This document shows, in pieces, positions 60,726 to 64,000 of a stretch of DNA of 64,000 nt. Made by a program: the position numbers and the translations under genes. Below the pieces are notes generated by a model that saw only the letters and a program-made list of their open reading frames with translations, was not told the DNA's origin and did no database searches. The stretch is from Ramlibacter albus (GTDB lineage: Bacteria; Pseudomonadota; Gammaproteobacteria; Burkholderiales; Burkholderiaceae_C): assembly GCF_014297445.1 (NCBI RefSeq), contig NZ_JACORU010000011.1, positions 1 to 64,000 on the forward strand. Direction: 5' to 3'. Every line of letters starts with the position of its first letter. The stretch's first letter is position 1.

Positions 60726-62135
60726 ATGAAGCGCTACGAAGCTCTTGCACACAAGATGGCGGAGTCCATCGCCAGCGGTCAGCTTCGACCTGGTGACCGG
60801 GTGCAGTCGGTTCGTGAGGCGAGCCGCAGTCACGGCGTCAGCCCGTCGACTGTCTTTGAGGCGTACTACCTGCTCGAAGCCCGCGGGCTCATTGAGGCGA
60901 GGCCTCGTTCGGGCTACTTCGTGAGCCATGCCGCGACGAAGCAGGCGGAGCCCGACGCTTCGGCGCCGCACGCGGACGGGCGCCAAGTCGAGGTCTCCGA
61001 GTTGGTGTTTCAGGTCCTTGGACATGCCAAGAACAGAACGATGGCGCCGCTGGGGTCTGCGTTCCCGAGCCCGACCCTGTTCCCATTGCCGAAGCTCGCG
61101 CTTTCGCTCGGTAAAGCGCTGCGCCGTCTTGACCCGTGGCGAACAGTCGAAGACCTCTCACCAGGTAGCGCCGCTCTACGGCGGCAGATTGGTCTTCGGT
61201 ACCTGGCAATGAGCTGCGGGGTCGACACGGAAGAGCTGGTCATCACCAACGGTGCGATGGAGGCTTTGAACCTCTGCTTGGAAGCGGTTACGAAGCCGGG
61301 AGACCTCGTCGCCGTCGAATCGCCGACCTTCTATGCAGCGCTGCAGGCGCTGGAGCGGCGCGGGCTTCGAGCTGTCGAAGTTGCGACTCATCCCCGCACC
61401 GGCGTAGACGTCAACGCGCTTGCGTCAGTTCTCGAGCGGCACCCGGTCAAGGCGTGCTGGTTCATGCCCAACTTCCAGAACCCGCTAGGGAGCCTGATGC
61501 CCGACAGCGCCAAGCAAAACCTGGTGGAGTTGCTGGCCAAGCATCAGGTCCCTCTCATCGAAGACGACGTCTATGGTGAGCTCTACTTCGGCAGCCAGAA
61601 GCCCAAGCCGGCGAAGGCATGGGACCGCGATGGGCTGGTTATGCACTGCAGCTCGTTTTCAAAGACCTTGGCGCCGGGGTACCGAGTTGGGTGGACAGCT
61701 GCCGGTCGCTTCACACAGGACGTCGCCAGACGCAAGCTGATGAGCTCGCTCGCGGCGCCGCTGCCCTCACAGGAGGGTCTGAACGAATACCTTCAGCATG
61801 GCGGCTACGACAGGCACCTGCGTCAACTGCGCGCGAAGCTGGCGAAGCAGCGGCATGTCGCGCTTCGTGGCATCGCCAAGTGTTTCCCTGCAGGAACCCG
61901 GGTGACTCAACCCGAAGGCGGCTACTTCGTGTGGGTGGAACTGCCGAAGTCGGTCGACGCCCTTGAGCTTCACCGCCTTGCGCTGTCTCACGACATCAGC
62001 CTCGCTCCCGGGCATCTTTTTTCAGCAGACCACCGCTACGAACACCACGTCCGCATCAACTTCGGTCACCCCGACGACGGCAAGTTCGAGGCGGCGCTGA
62101 AGACAGTCGGTGCGATTGCGAAGGCTCTTGTATAG
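60726..62135 (+). CDS. MocR-type GntR/aminotransferase regulator (copy 2)
   Basis: The ATG at 60726 (MKRYEALAHKMAESI) gives 469 aa; the frame from 60594 lies in the promoter region. The N-terminal GntR winged helix (LRPGDRVQSVREASRSHGVS, PSTVFEAYYLLEARGL) and aminotransferase domain (PLP Lys in CSSFSKTLAPGYRVGW near residue 315) make a MocR regulator. Most of the protein aligns closely with the copy at 49715-51139. It is divergent from the DUF2970-cytochrome-oxidase operon across a 200-bp gap and is the likely regulator of that operon. Confidence 0.9.
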   Translation: MKRYEALAHKMAESIASGQLRPGDRVQSVREASRSHGVSPSTVFEAYYLLEARGLIEARPRSGYFVSHAATKQAEPDASAPHADGRQVEVSELVFQVLGHAKNRTMAPLGSAFPSPTLFPLPKLALSLGKALRRLDPWRTVEDLSPGSAALRRQIGLRYLAMSCGVDTEELVITNGAMEALNLCLEAVTKPGDLVAVESPTFYAALQALERRGLRAVEVATHPRTGVDVNALASVLERHPVKACWFMPNFQNPLGSLMPDSAKQNLVELLAKHQVPLIEDDVYGELYFGSQKPKPAKAWDRDGLVMHCSSFSKTLAPGYRVGWTAAGRFTQDVARRKLMSSLAAPLPSQEGLNEYLQHGGYDRHLRQLRAKLAKQRHVALRGIAKCFPAGTRVTQPEGGYFVWVELPKSVDALELHRLALSHDISLAPGHLFSADHRYEHHVRINFGHPDDGKFEAALKTVGAIAKALV

Positions 62136-62987
62136 GGGGCTGGTCAGCGTTCCGGCATTGCCATGGGTCTGACAAACACTATCGGAACTGCCAGAACGTC
62201 AGAGATTGTGCGCTCCTCAGCGGAACGCGGGGATTTTCGAGCAACTGCACTGAGTGAAGCACGTTGGCAAGCAAGGCTGAGTGCAAGCCCGTCACTTGGG
62301 GGGTACTTGAGCACGTCGAACGGTGCCGGGTCACATCTCTTGCGCAGTATCGTCAAGGCGATGACGATGAGTCATGCCTGAACATGACACTGGCATATGG
62401 CACAGGTGCTATACGAGGTGCACTCGTGTACTGCCAACACGGGGCTGGAAGCTCACTCACTGAACCGTGCTGGGGGCTGCGTGCGTCATGCCAGGCTTCT
62501 GATCGAAATCAGGCCGGGCTGGTGAGCGCAGGGCGCGTCACGACGCAGAGGTCGTGGTCGGCGCATGCGAGGAGGGGCCACGACACGGGGTCATGGCCGG
62601 CTCCTGGTTTCGGATCCGGATGGATCTGAATCGGCCCGGCACACGGAGGTGCCGGACAGGACACAAGGCAGGTAACGACTACGACGCCAGCTGGGCCGGA
62701 CTTCAGGGCGACAGTAGCCACCATGAAGGCTGAGCAGACGCGATGTCCGCAGGAAGCCGGGTCAGTATGGGACGGGGTCCCTCGGTCGGCAACAGGTCCG
62801 AGGTCTCTTCGTGGCAATGCCCGCCCAAGCGACCGGCTCGGCCAACGCTTGGGAGGGCAGTTGAATCCGAGTCCTCCACGTCGATGGCCCGGAATGCGTC
62901 GCCGCCCGCTTGCAGGGCGTGCAGGTCGGCAGTCGGTTCGTATAGTGGGTGGATCAAGACCTCCAGCAGACCGGCTCCGCACTGTCC
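62136..62987. other. 852-bp region with no convincing gene
   Basis: No frame in this stretch has a supported start, codon usage like its neighbours or a recognisable domain. A minus-strand frame across 62703-63221 is open but Arg/Ala/Gly-rich without a family match. It may hold a decayed gene or regulatory DNA. Confidence 0.5.
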
Positions 62988-63230
62988 ATGACCGTCGAGC
63001 GCTATGCCTTCACTGACTGCGAAGCAACCACGGCGGCTGGGGTGCCGCTGCGCATTCCTGCTGGCGTTCACCACGTCGAGCGGCGATCGCTGGTGTTCCG
63101 CGTGCGCCTGGGTGGCCGCGAGCTCGATCTGACCCTGGCCGAGTGGGAACGCCTGCTGCACGCGGGCTGTGTCGGGCCGGTTGTCGCCGCCGCTGATCCA
63201 CCGGGGACCGGCGAAACCCATCCTGGGTGA
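62988..63230 (+). CDS. Hypothetical protein, 80 aa
   Basis: From ATG 62988 the product reads MTVERYAFTDCEATTAAGVP then LRIPAGVHHVERRSLVFRVR, with regular beta-strand alternation and a C-terminal helix (LAEWERLLHAGCV). No family is recognised. The strand-like pattern supports a real small protein; the absence of a clear ribosome binding site lowers confidence. Confidence 0.4.
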   Translation: MTVERYAFTDCEATTAAGVPLRIPAGVHHVERRSLVFRVRLGGRELDLTLAEWERLLHAGCVGPVVAAADPPGTGETHPG

Positions 63231-63574
63231 AACACGCGAGGTGGCGAAGGCAGACTGGAACGTCTATGCGAGAGCGCTGGTCGCCGGACCCCGGCGACCA
63301 CGGCAGTTGTGCTGCTGGAGTGGGCCAGCGACGTGGCGATGAGTGTCTACACAGCGGCCCTACACAAGTACCCGGACTCGGCCACAAGCAGTCGGTGGGT
63401 GGTGCGCCCGAAAGCGGTCTGTCCTGACATGCTGCCCGGGCTTCACTTTCCAGGAGCGGCTTATCGAGTCACTGCCTCGATCAGGGCAGGTTGGCAAAGC
63501 GCACGTCGGCCCTTGGTGATGAGTAACCGCGTGTTCCGAAGGCCCGACGCTCTACATTTCAAGTGGGCCGTACA
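63231..63574. other. 344-bp region with no gene seen
   Basis: Only short Arg-rich frames are present and none has a ribosome binding site or recognisable motif. No hairpin or repeat stood out. Confidence 0.5.
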
Positions 63575-64000
63575 TCAGCGGGTAGCCTCGGCAGTTGCAG
63601 ATGCCCGGGCGATGAACGCCAGCAAAGCGGGCGTTGACTGTTTCTGGCAATGAACGACCAGATGACATTGCCGAAGTTGCCGCGGTAAGGTCGTAGCGAT
63701 GCGGCACAGGCGCCCGGCCTCCAGCGCGTCGTTCACGACCCAGGTGGACAGGCAAGCGACACCCAGCCCTTCCTGCGCGGCACGCTGGATGGCTTCCGAA
63801 CTGCCCAGCTCGATGCTGCGCCTGTAAGAGCTCAGATGGGGCAGCAGGCTCTGGTCTGTGGCCTCCCGCGTGCCCGAGCCCGATTCGCGAACCAGCCAAA
63901 CCGCCTCACGCAGGGTGCGCAGGGGTACACGCTCGCCTGCCGCGCTCGAGCGTGCCAGCGCACTGTCGGGTGCAGCCACGACCACCATCTCGTCCAGTAG
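63575..64000 (-). CDS. LysR-family regulator, C-terminal part (runs off window)
   Basis: The frame is open through the end of the window (LLDE precedes VVVAAPDSALARSSAAGERV). The visible 140 residues are the effector-binding half of a LysR regulator: WLVRESGSGTREATDQ, then GSSEAIQRAAQEGLGVACLS and a final helix. The GSGTREA segment is typical of CysB/CbbR-type effector domains. The DNA-binding part lies beyond 64000. Confidence 0.85.
   Translation of the reverse strand, partial: LLDEMVVVAAPDSALARSSAAGERVPLRTLREAVWLVRESGSGTREATDQSLLPHLSSYRRSIELGSSEAIQRAAQEGLGVACLSTWVVNDALEAGRLCRIATTLPRQLRQCHLVVHCQKQSTPALLAFIARASATAEATR

Noticed and set aside
62703-63221. 172-aa minus-strand frame
   Set aside because: No recognised domain and no ribosome binding site; it overlaps a more protein-like small plus-strand frame.

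Overview
The window is GC-rich DNA from a betaproteobacterium, most likely a Burkholderiales member (Comamonadaceae or Rubrivivax/Rhizobacter type). That placement rests on codon composition and gene content: cad/czc, cop, chr and mer metal genes, a CIO-type oxidase, DUF3703 and DUF2970. It reads as an accessory region (genomic island, ICE or large plasmid) built from several cargo blocks separated by recombinases, repeats and an IS element. I saw no tRNA, rRNA or CRISPR array.

Layout. (1) 0.1-10.2 kb is a plasmid/ICE-like block: a NADAR-like remnant, two small ORFs, a 1710-aa methylase-helicase of the DarB/antirestriction type, a conserved hypothetical protein and a second adenine methylase. 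Both methylase genes follow leader DNA with terminator-like hairpins. A short ORF interrupted by an in-frame TAG lies between them. (2) 10.2-16.5 kb holds a CAP-domain lipoprotein, several small hypotheticals, a co-directional set (175-aa protein, tyrosine-recombinase-like protein without a recognisable catalytic set, HTH regulator) behind a 17-bp perfect inverted repeat, and a ribbon-helix-helix protein paired with a 92-aa protein. (3) 16.5-27.9 kb is cadmium/zinc cargo: cadR, cadA, DUF3703, a CzcI-like protein and a CzcCBA-type RND pump with accessory periplasmic proteins. A 59-bp imperfect direct repeat lies at each end of this block. (4) 28.1-36.9 kb is a copper block: TolC-family protein, multicopper oxidase, cupredoxin, DUF411, CusF-like, Csp-type copper storage protein, DUF305 and a Cu(I) P-type ATPase. 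No dedicated copper regulator is visible. (5) 37-40.4 kb carries merB, only the C-terminal end of merA, a zinc-ribbon protein and an apparently intact tyrosine recombinase. (6) 40.7-45 kb is a chromate operon on the minus strand: chrB, chrA, a superoxide dismutase-rhodanese fusion and a Cj0069-family ATP-grasp protein. (7) 45.3-49.7 kb holds a cupin/LysR divergent pair, ccoG and a DMT exporter. (8) 49.7-62.1 kb contains two homologous modules in which a MocR-type regulator is divergent from a short acyl-CoA-dehydrogenase-like protein. One is minimal and ends 47 bp before an IS21-family element. The other sits in a respiratory operon with two c-type cytochromes and a cyanide-insensitive-type quinol oxidase. 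(9) 62.1-64 kb is nearly empty and ends in a LysR gene that runs off the window.

How it works together: CadA, the RND pump, the Cu-ATPase, the periplasmic Cu oxidase and chaperones, MerB and ChrA together give efflux or detoxification of Cd/Zn/Pb, Cu, organomercury and chromate. The bd-type oxidase/cytochrome c operon is a separate respiratory unit, probably controlled by its divergent MocR regulator. Stretches without a convincing gene include 1-110, 480-760, 11518-11779 and 54555-54842, plus those listed as features.
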